From positions 1 to 50,625 of the forward strand of contig JACQDB010000156.1 in NCBI GenBank assembly GCA_016201275.1: a stretch of DNA of 50,625 nucleotides. Direction: 5' to 3'. The notes under the pieces are model-generated. The model saw nothing but the letters and a program-made list of their open reading frames with translations, made no database searches and had not been told where the DNA came from. Source of the stretch: Acidobacteriota bacterium. Lineage in GTDB: Bacteria > Acidobacteriota > Blastocatellia > UBA7656. The position numbers and the translations under genes are program-made. Of this stretch, positions 37,359 through 46,737 are shown piece by piece; the stretch's first letter is position 1, and the number at the start of each line of letters is the position of its first letter.

Positions 37359-37910
37359 TCACAGCGCGCCGCGCAATTCCTCATCGGGCGCAATCGTCGT
37401 GACATATTTTTCTTCTTTGAACGGTTGAAAGCCGCGCTTCAAATAATTGGGCAGCGCCGCCGCGCCGTCCAGCGTGCAGGTGTGCAGCCACACTCGCGTT
37501 GTGCCATCGCGCCAAGCCTGATCAATCGCCGCGCTCAATAAATGTTTGCCTAAGCCTTTGCCAATGTACTCTGGTAACAAGCCGAAGTAGGCGAGTTCAG
37601 TTGCGCCGTCGGCCTCTTGCCTCAACTCAAAATAACCGGCGGGCGCGCCTGCGTAATACATCACGTAGAGCGTCAAACCGTCTTGCGAAAGATGCCGCAC
37701 CATCTCTGCATCCGTCCACGCCAGCCGATCCGTCCAATGATAAAACCGCCCGACTTCACCATAGAGATAGCGATAAAACGATGCCGGACAATTTTGCACC
37801 TGCACGATTTGCGCGCGCTCATCGTCAAGGTACGCCGCGTGAAAGTCCTCCCGACGGGTCAACTGCAAATAGGTTCGCGTGACTTCGATCTCTGTTCCTG
37901 GTTCGCTCAT
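37359..37910 (-). CDS. GNAT-family N-acetyltransferase
   Basis: 183 residues from ATG 37910 (MSEPGTEIEVTRTYLQL); an upstream frame to 38027 is probably not used. GNAT acyl-CoA-binding motif: LAYFGLLPEYIGKGLGKHLLSAAIDQAW (motif A, residues about 110-137) with R/Q-x-x-G-x-G/A pattern as YIGKGLGK, then RVWLHTCTLDGAAALPNYLKRGF (motif B). The substrate is not predictable. It lies alone; the 335-bp gap to the next gene holds nothing distinctive. Confidence 0.82.
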   Translation of the reverse strand: MSEPGTEIEVTRTYLQLTRREDFHAAYLDDERAQIVQVQNCPASFYRYLYGEVGRFYHWTDRLAWTDAEMVRHLSQDGLTLYVMYYAGAPAGYFELRQEADGATELAYFGLLPEYIGKGLGKHLLSAAIDQAWRDGTTRVWLHTCTLDGAAALPNYLKRGFQPFKEEKYVTTIAPDEELRGAL

Positions 37911-38246
37911 CGGCTGTAAATTTCCCCTTTCCGCTGTGTTCGTCACCCTCGAAAACAGCGACGCCGAAGCACAGGTCGTTACGCAGAATTGGTTAGGTAA
38001 ATTAAACGAAAAGCGCCTGAAGCGCAAATCTCTGCGCCCTACCCAGTCGCGCTAAGATGAAACCGGATGAAAATTTCATAACCGTGTTGCATAGTAAGGG
38101 CGTCGAAGGTTAGGTTTCCAACGACGAAGGAGAGCGTCTCGCCACGCCTGGGAGTGCAGTTGTCAAACCGCGCTTTTGAACAGAAGGGCGTGCGGCGGTT
38201 TGTACGCCTGAATTCGGCAAGCGGTTGCTTCATACTCGAATGAAAA
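37911..38246. other. 336-bp gap, nothing recognised
   Basis: No gene, strong palindrome or clear promoter seen between the divergent acetyltransferase and amidohydrolase genes. Confidence 0.5.
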
Positions 38247-40391
38247 ATGTTTGATCTCATCATCAAAAATGGTCTGGTGTTCGATGGGCTGGCGGCCTTG
38301 CCGGTCAGGTGTGATGTCGGCATCGCGCAAGGCAAAGTCGCGCTGATTGCAGCCACCATCGCGCCAACGGCAAAGGAAATCATAGACGCTGCGGGGCTAT
38401 GGGTTGCTCCCGGTTTTTTGGACATTCACACGCACTATGATCTTGAGTTGGAAATCGCGCCGACGCTTTTGGAATCGGTGCGCCACGGCGTCACCTCGGT
38501 TGTCATCGGCAATTGCAGTTTGTCGCTGGCGGTCGGCGATGCGCCAACCCTTGCCGATATGTTTCAGCGTGTCGAAACCTTGTCGCCGGTGTTGATTCAA
38601 AAATGGCTGCGCTCGTCTATGAACTGGACGACGCCGCGTGAATACCTTGAGCATTTGCGCCAACTGCCTTTGGGTGCCAACGTCGCGGTTTTATTCGGTC
38701 ACAGCGCCCTGCGCGCCAAGGTGATGGGGCTGGAACGCAGCTTGAAAGAAGCGGCAACCGATGAAGAACTGGAAGCGATGAAGCGCATCGCCAGTGCAGC
38801 GTTAGACGCGGGTTTTGCGGGCCTTTCGGTTGATATGGTGCCGTGGCACATGATGAGCGGCGAGTGGCGCGGCAGAACCATTCCGTCGCAACACGCTGAC
38901 TTTCGCGAGTACAAAATGTTGGCCGAGGTTTGCCGCCACTATGATGCGGTTTTTCAAGTCACGCCCAACCCGCAACAGCATCAATCGCTGGTTGATATTT
39001 ATCGCTTGAGTTACGGCGTGGTGCGTGCGCCCTTGCGAATCACCATTCTGGCGGCGCTCGACTCGGTAGCCAATCGCAAGTTGTGGCGAGTTTTCAAACC
39101 GCTGCTTGTGGTGATGAATAAAATCTGCGGCGGCAACCTGCGTTTTCAAACCTTGACCGAACCGTTCACGATTTATTCAGATGGCGCGATGACACCGCTT
39201 TTTGAAGAGTTCGCCAGCGGCGTCAAACTCAACGACTGCGCCAGCCGCGCCGAACGCCAAGGCTTGTGGCAAACGCCGGAGTTTCGCAAGCAGTTCACCT
39301 ACGAATGGACGAACGGCTATCGCAATACCTTTCATCGGCGGTTGGATTTGATGCGGATTGTCAGTTGCCCAGATTCAGCGCTTGCCGGAAAACTGTTCAC
39401 CGAAGTCGCCGCCGAACGACGCCTTGAGCCGGTTGATTTGTTCATCGAATTGCTCGCCCACTATGACACCGATTTGCGTTGGGTGGCGACCGGCGCAAAC
39501 GACAGATTGCCGCAGCGATTGGCTTTGATGAAGCAGGAATATGTTTTGCCCGGCTTCACCGATGCCGGGGCGCACGTACAAAATTTAGGCTTTTACGATG
39601 GCGCGATTTCATTGTTAAAGCAGGCAGTGCAGACGAAATTCATGACGCCCGAAAAAGCGATTTCGCGGGTGACGGGCGAAGCGGCACGCTGGTTTCGCCT
39701 CGACACCGGAGTGTTGCGGGAAGGCGCGAAAGCCGATGTCGTTTTGATAAATCCCGAATTTCTACACGACCCCATCAGCGAACAAATTGCCATCCACGAT
39801 GCGCTATTGGACGGCGCTATGCGAATGGTCAAACGCGGCTCCGACAAAATTATCGCAGCGGTTTTTATCAATGGCAGATGTGTGTTCAGAGATGGCCAAG
39901 CGAGCGCCCTTGCCGACCCCCAAAGCGTAGGCGAAGTGTTGCGCCCAACTCTTCCCTCGGCGGCTCTCGAAAAAACCAGGCGGCGCAATCGCATACGCCC
40001 AGAGCTTGAAGACCATCCGTTTACCGAGTATTGGGACATCTTCGTGTTGAAGCATCAACATCCCTTCAACCTCGCTTTGCACGCGCTGGGTGTCTTGTTG
40101 TTTTACGGCGTGTTGATTGCGGCGGTCGCCTGGCGAAATTACTGGTTGTTGCTGGTGCTGCCGTTGTCGCAAATCGTCGGGCTGCTTGGTCATCGGATTT
40201 TCGAGCGCAGCTATATTGATTGGCAGGACGCGGTGTTTTCGGTGCGCGCTTCGCGGTGTTTGAATAAAATGTTTTTCCTGCTCCTTAGCGGCAGATACTT
40301 TGCAGAGATCGAACAGAAGAACATGATTTTGCGCGACTACCAGACGGCTCAAGCGGCCTTGAGCCAAACAAAAACTGGTAATGGATCGTAA
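38247..40391 (+). CDS. Amidohydrolase (D-aminoacylase type) fused to a DUF962 membrane domain
   Basis: 714 residues. The first 560 form an amidohydrolase of the N-acyl-D-amino-acid deacylase branch: PGFLDIHTHYDLE at about 51 provides metal ligands, VIGNCSLSL and FTDAGAHVQN at about 440 are typical, and KADVVLINPE closes the second beta sandwich. The last 115 residues (PFTEYWDIFVLKHQHPFNLALHALG... to SGRYFAEI) match DUF962, a small Mpo1-like membrane domain with two or more helices and conserved histidines, related to alpha-oxidation of hydroxy fatty acids in yeast. Such a fusion could place a deacylase at the membrane. No ribosome binding site is obvious. Confidence 0.82.
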   Translation: MFDLIIKNGLVFDGLAALPVRCDVGIAQGKVALIAATIAPTAKEIIDAAGLWVAPGFLDIHTHYDLELEIAPTLLESVRHGVTSVVIGNCSLSLAVGDAPTLADMFQRVETLSPVLIQKWLRSSMNWTTPREYLEHLRQLPLGANVAVLFGHSALRAKVMGLERSLKEAATDEELEAMKRIASAALDAGFAGLSVDMVPWHMMSGEWRGRTIPSQHADFREYKMLAEVCRHYDAVFQVTPNPQQHQSLVDIYRLSYGVVRAPLRITILAALDSVANRKLWRVFKPLLVVMNKICGGNLRFQTLTEPFTIYSDGAMTPLFEEFASGVKLNDCASRAERQGLWQTPEFRKQFTYEWTNGYRNTFHRRLDLMRIVSCPDSALAGKLFTEVAAERRLEPVDLFIELLAHYDTDLRWVATGANDRLPQRLALMKQEYVLPGFTDAGAHVQNLGFYDGAISLLKQAVQTKFMTPEKAISRVTGEAARWFRLDTGVLREGAKADVVLINPEFLHDPISEQIAIHDALLDGAMRMVKRGSDKIIAAVFINGRCVFRDGQASALADPQSVGEVLRPTLPSAALEKTRRRNRIRPELEDHPFTEYWDIFVLKHQHPFNLALHALGVLLFYGVLIAAVAWRNYWLLLVLPLSQIVGLLGHRIFERSYIDWQDAVFSVRASRCLNKMFFLLLSGRYFAEIEQKNMILRDYQTAQAALSQTKTGNGS

Positions 40392-40744
40392 CGACCCAGC
40401 CGGTTTGAAAATTGCCGGCCACTTCGTTGTTGCGCTGTCGGCGCACAGCCAAGCCAGCGGTCTCTGACTACTGCTTAACGGGAATCATGGGATTATATGT
40501 TCTTCCCCTTCCCTTAGTTTTTGCGCCATAGGCGCACAGGAGATTAGCCCGTGGTGAAGCCACGGGAAGGCGCAGGCAGCTTGATGGTCGCGCCCTGAAA
40601 GGGTGCAGGAGGTTTGCAGCGTCGCCTCTCCTGCACCCTTTCAGGGCGCGCGGCATTTGCTCAACTTGATGCCAGTGCCTACCGCACTGGCTAATTTTCT
40701 ACACCCCTGCGGGGCAAATATGACTGGGTAGTTACCATGGAGCA
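40392..40744. other. 353-bp gap with palindromic repeats
   Basis: Contains the 23-bp inverted repeat listed separately and a smaller CCCGTGG..CCACGGG palindrome at about 40550-40566. No gene recognised. Confidence 0.6.
40589..40650. repeat. Perfect 23-bp inverted repeat
   Basis: The arm 40589-40611 (starts CGCGCCCTGAAAGGGTGCAG) is the exact complement of 40628-40650. Each arm contains the CCCT-GAA-AGGG-like mini-palindrome, so the segment can fold two ways. Confidence 0.8.
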
Positions 40745-41476
40745 ATGAAGGGAAGGAGTTCGTCGTCCCGCTTTCCGGCTATTAGCATGAAGGCGATACT
40801 ACGAAACCTTCTCCTTGGTGGCGTGATAATTGATAGCGATTCCCTCTTGATGAACCTGACACTTCCTGCACTTGACAGCGCAAAGAAATGGCGATGGGCG
40901 GCTATCGGCTATCTGCTGTTTAGCGTTGGCTATCTCCTCACAGGTAACTTGCATCTGCGAGCGCCCACCGTGCTTGCGCCTTCCGGCCTTGATAATTTTC
41001 TGCCCTTCACCAATTGGACGATCTGGATTTATCACTCGCAATTCGTCTTTCTGTGGTTGACCTTTTATCTGATTCAGGGCGCTGAAAATTTGACTCGCGT
41101 GGTGTACTCAATGGCGCTTGCCAGCCTGTTATCATTTGGCGTTTTCCTCATCTACCCGACCATCATTTTGCGTGCGGGGCAATTGCATAGCGGCCTCACG
41201 GCAAGCGCTTGGCAGTTTCTTTACGCGGTGGATTCGCCGTCAAATTGTTTTCCGTCGCTGCACGTTGCGCTGGCCGCATTAGCGGCAATGGGGATTTGGC
41301 GCGAGAAAAAATCGGCAGGCTATGTTGCCTTTGCCTGGGCGCTGCTCATCGCGCTTTCGACGATGACCACCAAGCAACATTACTTCATAGACGTAGTCGG
41401 CGGTTTGCTCATCGCCTTGTTTAGTTATGCGGTGATGAAAAAAATTAGCGGAAGCGTGCGCCAAGTTTACCGATGA
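40745..41476 (+). CDS. PAP2-superfamily membrane phosphatase-like protein
   Basis: 243 residues with about six transmembrane helices. The PAP2 signature is seen as SPSNCFPSLHVALAALAAMG (residues about 160-179) and TTKQHYFIDVVGG (about 209-221), giving the conserved Ser-x-His and His-x3-Asp of the acid phosphatase/inositol-phosphorylceramide synthase branch. It probably removes or transfers a lipid-linked phosphate at the membrane. Start position is uncertain: ATG 40745, 40787 and 40850 are all possible. Confidence 0.75.
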   Translation: MKGRSSSSRFPAISMKAILRNLLLGGVIIDSDSLLMNLTLPALDSAKKWRWAAIGYLLFSVGYLLTGNLHLRAPTVLAPSGLDNFLPFTNWTIWIYHSQFVFLWLTFYLIQGAENLTRVVYSMALASLLSFGVFLIYPTIILRAGQLHSGLTASAWQFLYAVDSPSNCFPSLHVALAALAAMGIWREKKSAGYVAFAWALLIALSTMTTKQHYFIDVVGGLLIALFSYAVMKKISGSVRQVYR

Positions 41477-41581
41477 TTGGCCGATGACCCGGCGCTGAGG
41501 CGCAAAGAACATTTAACAAAGCGCCTAGTCAAGGGCTACACTTGCACAGTAGAAATTCTTTCATCAGGAGGAAGCTGCCAT

Positions 41582-42193
41582 ATGGCGATGAATCGTATCG
41601 TTCGTTTAACTGGCGTGAAGTTGGGCGCTCTGGTGTTGCTGTTGATATGCAGCGCGACTGTAAGTTTCGCGCAGAGAAGAAGCCTCGCCGTGCCACGCGG
41701 CACGCAAATGAAGATTCGTTTAGAGACCACCATCAATTCCAATGAAGCACGCACCGGCGACCGTTTCAAAGCCACCGTGTTGTCACCGAAACGCTATGCC
41801 GATTCCATCCTCGAAGGCCACATCAGCCGCGTCAAACAATCCGGCAAATTCAAAGGCAAAACTTCCGTGGTGCTGGTCTTTGACCGCATACGATTTGATG
41901 AAGGCGGCAGTGCTTTGTTTCACGCCGACGTAGCGCGCATCTATGGCAACGACGCGAAGGTGGATGAAGAAGGCGAAATCAAAAGCGGCAGTCGCGGCGA
42001 ATCTACCGCCAAACGCACCGCCGGAGGCGCGGTCGCCGGAGCGATTATCGGCGGCATCGCCGGAGGCGGCAAAGGCGCAGCGATTGGTGCAACCATCGGT
42101 GCAGGCGTCGGCGCGGGTTCCAATTACATACGCGGCACCAACAAAGTGAAGATCGAAGCCGGCACCGAGATGTTGATTCGTGCGGCGCGATGA
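41582..42193 (+). CDS. Secreted glycine-zipper protein
   Basis: 203 residues from ATG 41582, which follows AGGAGG; upstream codons back to 41477 are unlikely. A signal peptide ending TVSFAQ is followed by a beta-rich domain ([23 protein letters not shown], then KATVLSPKR and [13 protein letters not shown]) and a glycine-zipper helix ([20 protein letters not shown]...), then [13 protein letters not shown]. Such proteins are exported and may insert in the outer membrane; no specific role is known. A terminator follows. Confidence 0.8.
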   Translation: MAMNRIVRLTGVKLGALVLLLICSATVSFAQRRSLAVPRGTQMKIRLETTINSNEARTGDRFKATVLSPKRYADSILEGHISRVKQSGKFKGKTSVVLVFDRIRFDEGGSALFHADVARIYGNDAKVDEEGEIKSGSRGESTAKRTAGGAVAGAIIGGIAGGGKGAAIGATIGAGVGAGSNYIRGTNKVKIEAGTEMLIRAAR

Positions 42194-42254
42194 AGCGCTC
42201 AGAATACCAGCGAAGATTTGGCGTTTGGCGTTTAAGTTAGCGCTGGCTTTATGC

Positions 42255-42294
42255 AAGCAGGCGCACGCTTGACCTCTGTGCCTGCTTATTTTTT
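42255..42294 (+). terminator. Rho-independent terminator
   Basis: AAGCAGG (42255-42261) pairs with CCTGCTT (42281-42287), extended inward by GCAC/GTG pairs with a bulge, and is followed by ATTTTTTC. It overlaps the 3' end of the converging minus-strand glycosyltransferase gene. Confidence 0.75.
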
Positions 42295-44109
42295 CTTTGC
42301 CCAGACGCGGAGTAAATTTTTTCTCGGCGCGAGTTCGTAAGTTTCCAACAGCGTATAATTGGCGGTGAGTTGGTGAATCGCTTCGATCAATTCGCGCTGT
42401 CCGCTGCGCTGTCCGCCGCGAAACAGGTCCTCATTGTCGCGTATCTGCGCCTCGCTAAATTCCAGGTCAACAATGACGGCAGGCGGCTGCGCTAAAAGCG
42501 TCCGAGCATCCTGACGCGCTATGTCATCGGGGCAGACATCGAAAAAATGCACAGCAGCAAAAGTGTTAGGGCGGCGATGCGCCAGCACATAAAAGATAGG
42601 AAGATGCGGATACACGAAGACGGCTTCCTCGGCGGTGGAATTGTCCTTGATGAGTTGCACGATGTGTTCCACTTCATTGCGCGTCGCTGGCGACAAATTG
42701 AGACCTTCCAGCTCCCGCAACGAAGAATGCTCCGTCGCATATTGCACCGCCGCTTCGCTGGCACCTGCCCAACTGTACGGGCGCGATAATTTGCTCCACA
42801 CGGTCATCATAATCATCAAGGCGCAGGCCGTCATGATAGCCACACGCCAAGGGCGACTCTTCAAATAACTCAGCGCAAAAGCAATCAGAAACGGCAACGC
42901 CGGTATCAACATGGAAACGAAGATCGCCCACGACAACGACAGCGTGACGAGAACCACGAAGGTGGTAAATACATAAGCCCAGAGTTGCCATTGTTCACGC
43001 GTTAGCGCGCCGCGAAACCACCGCCGACTATAGTATAGAAACAGCGCCCCGATGCCGAATTCCGCAAGGTAGAGAGGCAGTTGTTCGGCAACGCTCATCC
43101 AGTAAGTGGTGAAAGGCGGCGTGCGAAATTGCGACAAGATTGCCCCGATCAGTAAAGCCAGAAAAGCGCTCAAGGTGAGAAGAAGAATTTGTTGATGAGA
43201 ACTTCGGCGCTCCGGCACTCTGTGGTTGCGATACAGGCCATAGCCGATGAGCGCCACCACCAAGACCGCCAGCACCGCATTGCGGCGCATATAAACATCT
43301 TCAAGCGTCATGGTGAGAGGGCGCAGCAGGGTTTGCGTTAAACTGCCTTTGCTCTTCGGGCCGCGCACAAAAATCTGTTCAACAAAAGCCGACAAGCCGC
43401 CTTGCGAACCCAGCCACAAACAGAGCGCGCCAAGCGGAAGCACCAATCCGCCAACATACGCCGCCAGCGCTTTGCTTACTTGTTGTCGGCTCTCTTGGCG
43501 CAAGGTCAGCAAAAGAAACATTGGAATGGCTGCGGTAATACCTATGCCGGAGGTCTGTTTCCCCAGAAAAGCCAGCCCCGCAAATACTCCTGCGGCAAAC
43601 GACCAGTGCAGAAAAAAGCGTTTGTAATACAACGCCGAGCTTAAACAGAAAGCGGCCAGCGTCGCCCAGAAAACCGCTTCGTGATGCAGCGAACTGAGCG
43701 TTTCCGAGGTGTCGGCAAGGTAGGCAACGGCGCTGCTGACTACGCCGATGAGAACATATTTGGCGGGGAACAAGCGACACAACCAGACGCACAGCACGGT
43801 AAACAACAGCAACCGCTCCAGCACTCCGAAGATTTGCGGGACGATGAAATAATTGCCGAACAGTTTTAATTCAAGGGCTAGGCGCAGAGGATGCAGCGGC
43901 GGAATAAAGAGGTAAAAATCTTTGTAGGGAGTTTTGCCGCTCAGGATTTGCTGGGCGTGAAAATAGTGCCAGCCATCATTGGTGATTCCCAGATAACGAT
44001 TCCACCACAGCAGAATAAAAGCCGTGATGAAGAGCAGTGTGGCGCTACAAGCCAATAGCACAGTTTTACGCGACAGGAGCAGTGGAATAATTTTTTTCAT
44101 GTTGACCAT
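42286..44109 (-). CDS. GT39/ArnT-like membrane glycosyltransferase
   Basis: 607 residues with about twelve transmembrane segments. The first periplasmic loop has NDGWHYFHAQQILSGKTPYKDFYLFIPPLHPL, the acidic-plus-PPL pattern of the dolichyl-mannose-type (GT39/ArnT) fold, in which an Asp/Glu near the N-terminus is catalytic; here it is the ND pair. A soluble C-terminal region (AVFVYPHLPIFYVLAHRRP... PAVIVDLEFSE) is typical of this group. It would transfer a sugar from a polyprenyl carrier to an envelope acceptor. No neighbouring sugar genes are seen. Confidence 0.78.
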   Translation of the reverse strand: MVNMKKIIPLLLSRKTVLLACSATLLFITAFILLWWNRYLGITNDGWHYFHAQQILSGKTPYKDFYLFIPPLHPLRLALELKLFGNYFIVPQIFGVLERLLLFTVLCVWLCRLFPAKYVLIGVVSSAVAYLADTSETLSSLHHEAVFWATLAAFCLSSALYYKRFFLHWSFAAGVFAGLAFLGKQTSGIGITAAIPMFLLLTLRQESRQQVSKALAAYVGGLVLPLGALCLWLGSQGGLSAFVEQIFVRGPKSKGSLTQTLLRPLTMTLEDVYMRRNAVLAVLVVALIGYGLYRNHRVPERRSSHQQILLLTLSAFLALLIGAILSQFRTPPFTTYWMSVAEQLPLYLAEFGIGALFLYYSRRWFRGALTREQWQLWAYVFTTFVVLVTLSLSWAIFVSMLIPALPFLIAFALSYLKSRPWRVAIMTACALMIMMTVWSKLSRPYSWAGASEAAVQYATEHSSLRELEGLNLSPATRNEVEHIVQLIKDNSTAEEAVFVYPHLPIFYVLAHRRPNTFAAVHFFDVCPDDIARQDARTLLAQPPAVIVDLEFSEAQIRDNEDLFRGGQRSGQRELIEAIHQLTANYTLLETYELAPRKNLLRVWAKKK

Positions 44110-44926
44110 AAAACAGGCGCTTCATAGGCGAAAGGTCAGTATAGGTTCTCTATAGCTTTTAAGAAAAATTTTCCGGTGAAGGAGTTCCGTTAGAGCGGTT
44201 TGTGTTTGAGATTACGGAAACCTCTAACCCGTTGAGCGGCGGTCGAAGACCTTCGCACGGTCGAAGACCGCTGCTCAACGATAGGGGGGTTCCGTACACA
44301 CATATGCAAACCGCTCTAAAGCAGTCGCCCAAGCGCAGACGGTGTTCACCAAAGCCCACGCTTGCGCTTGGATTACTGCCGAGGCGCTCCTTACCTTCAG
44401 GCCATTGGCCTGAAGGCGGGACGATGAAACTTTGGTAGGGCGAAAAAAGTAAGGCTGAAGTGGGAACGCTTGAACCTATGAGTAGCTGCGTAGGCGCGAC
44501 CTGTCTATAGAGATGGAGTACGCGAAGTTCTCTAGCTCCATAGGAGCGACACCGGCTGACGCGGTAATTAGGGGGCGCTCCTACGGCGCTAGAAAATTTA
44601 TTCTTCGCTACCTTCTATAGACCGGTCGCTGTTACGAAGTGAAGCCCTAGGTCGCTGCTACGAAGCGAATCCGGCGCAGTTGGTTGCCGGATTCGCCTTA
44701 CTGTTTTCGCACTACCGAAATTTTTTCTTAACATCTATAAGTTGACTCTATCCGTCTTCGGCGCGTGGCAGCATGAATGCTGAACCTTTCTTTACGCATG
44801 AACCTGACGAAGTGCCAATCAAACGAAATTTTACAGAGAAGAAATGCAGCCTCTTCAAGGTCAGGAAAAGTTTGAATTACCAAACAATTCCATTTTCTGT
44901 GAAGGATTTTTTGGGAACGCCAATAT
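44110..44926. other. 817-bp gap with a MITE copy and hairpins
   Basis: Besides the element at 44191-44318, it contains a 10-bp palindrome at 44394-44416 (CCTTCAGGCC-ATT-GGCCTGAAGG) and 11-bp arms at 44665-44675 and 44686-44696 (GCGAATCCGGC). A 62-codon open frame at 44773-44961 has no ribosome binding site and overlaps a real gene, so I do not accept it. Confidence 0.6.
44191..44318. mobile_element. 128-bp TA-flanked MITE-like element, copy B
   Basis: Starts TAGAGCGGTTTG and ends CAAACCGCTCTA. The sequence is the reverse complement of the copy at 23399-23525 over nearly its full length, including CGGTCGAAGACCTTCGCACG. Only a short variable stretch near GATAGGGGGGTTCC differs. Non-autonomous: no transposase. 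Confidence 0.85.
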
Positions 44927-45730
44927 TTATAGCTGCGCTGCCAGTCGTCGCACATCTTTAGCGGCAGCCCAAGCCAGAGAGGTTTCCGGCACTCGATACA
45001 GCGGAATCTTTTTGGCTAATGACTCCAGATAATCGGATAACGGTTTGAAGCGCCCCTTGCCGCCGTAATCGTGCCACATCACCAAGCCCCGTTCGGCCAT
45101 CATCACCGCAACCTTTTCGGTATCGTTCTTGACGTACTCATACGAATGCGCGCCGTCTATGAAACCCAGTTCGATGGTGCCGCTATACGGCGTCGGGTCA
45201 AACTCCATCGAATCGCAGAGGATTTGCCGATAGCGCGATTCCATTCCCAGTTCATAAACGTAGCGCGCCAGTTTGCGCCGTTTCACCAAATTGATGTCGG
45301 TGTCTATGTAATCGTTGGCAGAGTCGCTTCTGACTTCGGTTGCCGCTGGCAGGTCTAAAGTAATCACCGTAGCATCAGGGGGTGCGTTCATAATGAAGAT
45401 GCTGGTGGTGCGTCCGTTATAGGTGCCGATCTCGAAAATGGTTTTGGGTTTTAAGACTTTGGTGACGTTGGCCAAGTAGAGCAGTTCTTCGAGTCGTGTG
45501 CCGCCGTTGTCGCTTAATCGAGTCGGCAATTCGACGCGCTCGTGATTGGCAAACTCGCCCCAGCCTTGTTCGACGATGAATTCCACAGGGTCTTTTCCGG
45601 CCAGTCCGCGCCCTGCGAGTTCATCATACATTTGCAGGCATCTGGACATAAAGGCTCGCGCCAGTTCCAGGTCACGCAACGCCAGCCGGGTGGAAATAAA
45701 GTTCACACTCTTCAAAGCATCAGCAATCAT
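44927..45730 (-). CDS. Class I SAM-dependent methyltransferase (Methyltransf_24-like)
   Basis: 267 residues. An N-terminal helical part (residues 1-80) precedes a Rossmann core with IFEIGTYNGRTT (motif I, about 98-109), VITLDL (motif II) and LGFIDGAHSYEYVKNDTEK (about 190-208, with the acidic-histidine pair of the O-methyltransferase type); MWHDY follows. The acceptor is unknown; these proteins often act on sugars or lipids of surface polymers. AAAGGA precedes the ATG. It follows the other methyltransferase by 40 bp. Confidence 0.8.
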   Translation of the reverse strand: MIADALKSVNFISTRLALRDLELARAFMSRCLQMYDELAGRGLAGKDPVEFIVEQGWGEFANHERVELPTRLSDNGGTRLEELLYLANVTKVLKPKTIFEIGTYNGRTTSIFIMNAPPDATVITLDLPAATEVRSDSANDYIDTDINLVKRRKLARYVYELGMESRYRQILCDSMEFDPTPYSGTIELGFIDGAHSYEYVKNDTEKVAVMMAERGLVMWHDYGGKGRFKPLSDYLESLAKKIPLYRVPETSLAWAAAKDVRRLAAQL

Positions 45731-45770
45731 TATTCGATTTTCCTTTTACGCGAACCTTGATTCACGTCGC

Positions 45771-46511
45771 CTATTTGGTATAGACGCACAATAAATTGGT
45801 TCTAAGATTTTCAAAGGTAGGAGTGAGAGTCAAACGCACATAGGCCAATTCCAGAGACACTAAAATGCGCGAAAAATAGAGCGCGCAGGCCGTAGGGATG
45901 CACCAGAAGCGCTCTTTTTCAAAGCCTGCGCTTGATAAGATTTCGTCCAGTCGCCTGGGAGTATTGGCGCGGTAATGCGCCGGAAAGACATCTTCCGGTG
46001 GCCGACCTTCAAGTATGCCCGCGAGTTTGACTCTGGCGAATTGCGGAATCATGCGCGCCGCAATAGTTGGATAGCCATAGGCATTCGGCGTATGAATGAT
46101 GACTTTGCCGCCGGGTCGCAGGACGCGATGAAACTGGCTGAACACGGTGAGCGGATTTTCCAGATGTTCAACAACCATATTGCAGGTCACCAAATCGAAA
46201 CTCTCAGCCTCGAACGGCAGGGTTTCCAGATTGGCATAATAGGTTTCTTTTATGGCGCGATGTTTTTTGATGCCCTCGAAATCTAAGTCCACGCCGACCA
46301 CACGCCTGCACTTACCCACCAGCGTCTGCTCCTGCGCCAGTCGCCATTCAGGAAGGATTTGATGACCGCACCCGGCTTCCAGCCAGTCCATATCCGCTTG
46401 GATATATTCGCTCAACAATTCTTCATAAGTGGTTTGTGAATATTTTAACTCCGGGACGATATGGCGTTGGATGTTGTAATAACGCTGTTCCCACTTCTCT
46501 TTTCTAGTCAT
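45771..46511 (-). CDS. Class I SAM-dependent methyltransferase (type 11)
   Basis: 246 residues from ATG 46511, which follows GAGGA; upstream frame to 46544 is less likely. Core motifs: WLEAGCGH (about 42-49), VVGVDLD, FDLVTCNMVVEHLENP and LRPGGKVIIHTPN near 135. The sequence has a C-terminal LTPTFENLRTNLLCVYTK. Substrate unknown; together with the next methyltransferase and the upstream glycosyltransferase it may modify surface polymers, but that is inference from proximity only. Confidence 0.82.
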   Translation of the reverse strand: MTRKEKWEQRYYNIQRHIVPELKYSQTTYEELLSEYIQADMDWLEAGCGHQILPEWRLAQEQTLVGKCRRVVGVDLDFEGIKKHRAIKETYYANLETLPFEAESFDLVTCNMVVEHLENPLTVFSQFHRVLRPGGKVIIHTPNAYGYPTIAARMIPQFARVKLAGILEGRPPEDVFPAHYRANTPRRLDEILSSAGFEKERFWCIPTACALYFSRILVSLELAYVRLTLTPTFENLRTNLLCVYTK

Positions 46512-46737
46512 GGCGTTTCCTCTTTCAGCAGAGATTTCTCCCAAAAGAAGGTTGAATCGCTCAACGAAGTGGATACTGGTTCAAATGGTTTTGCCGCGTC
46601 AATGGATTGACACAGCAAAACGCCTCTTCAACCTGCGCTTGGGGGCTTCAGCAAACGGGTTTAATGAATTGCTAAAGACCCCGAATCATATCGGAAAAAT
46701 TTACAAGTTGCTACTCCCCGAACAGGTGAGTAGCGCA

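Noticed and set aside
44773-44961. Short open frame in the 44.1-44.9 kb gap
   Set aside because: 62 codons, no ribosome binding site, overlaps the methyltransferase 3' end and has no recognisable feature.
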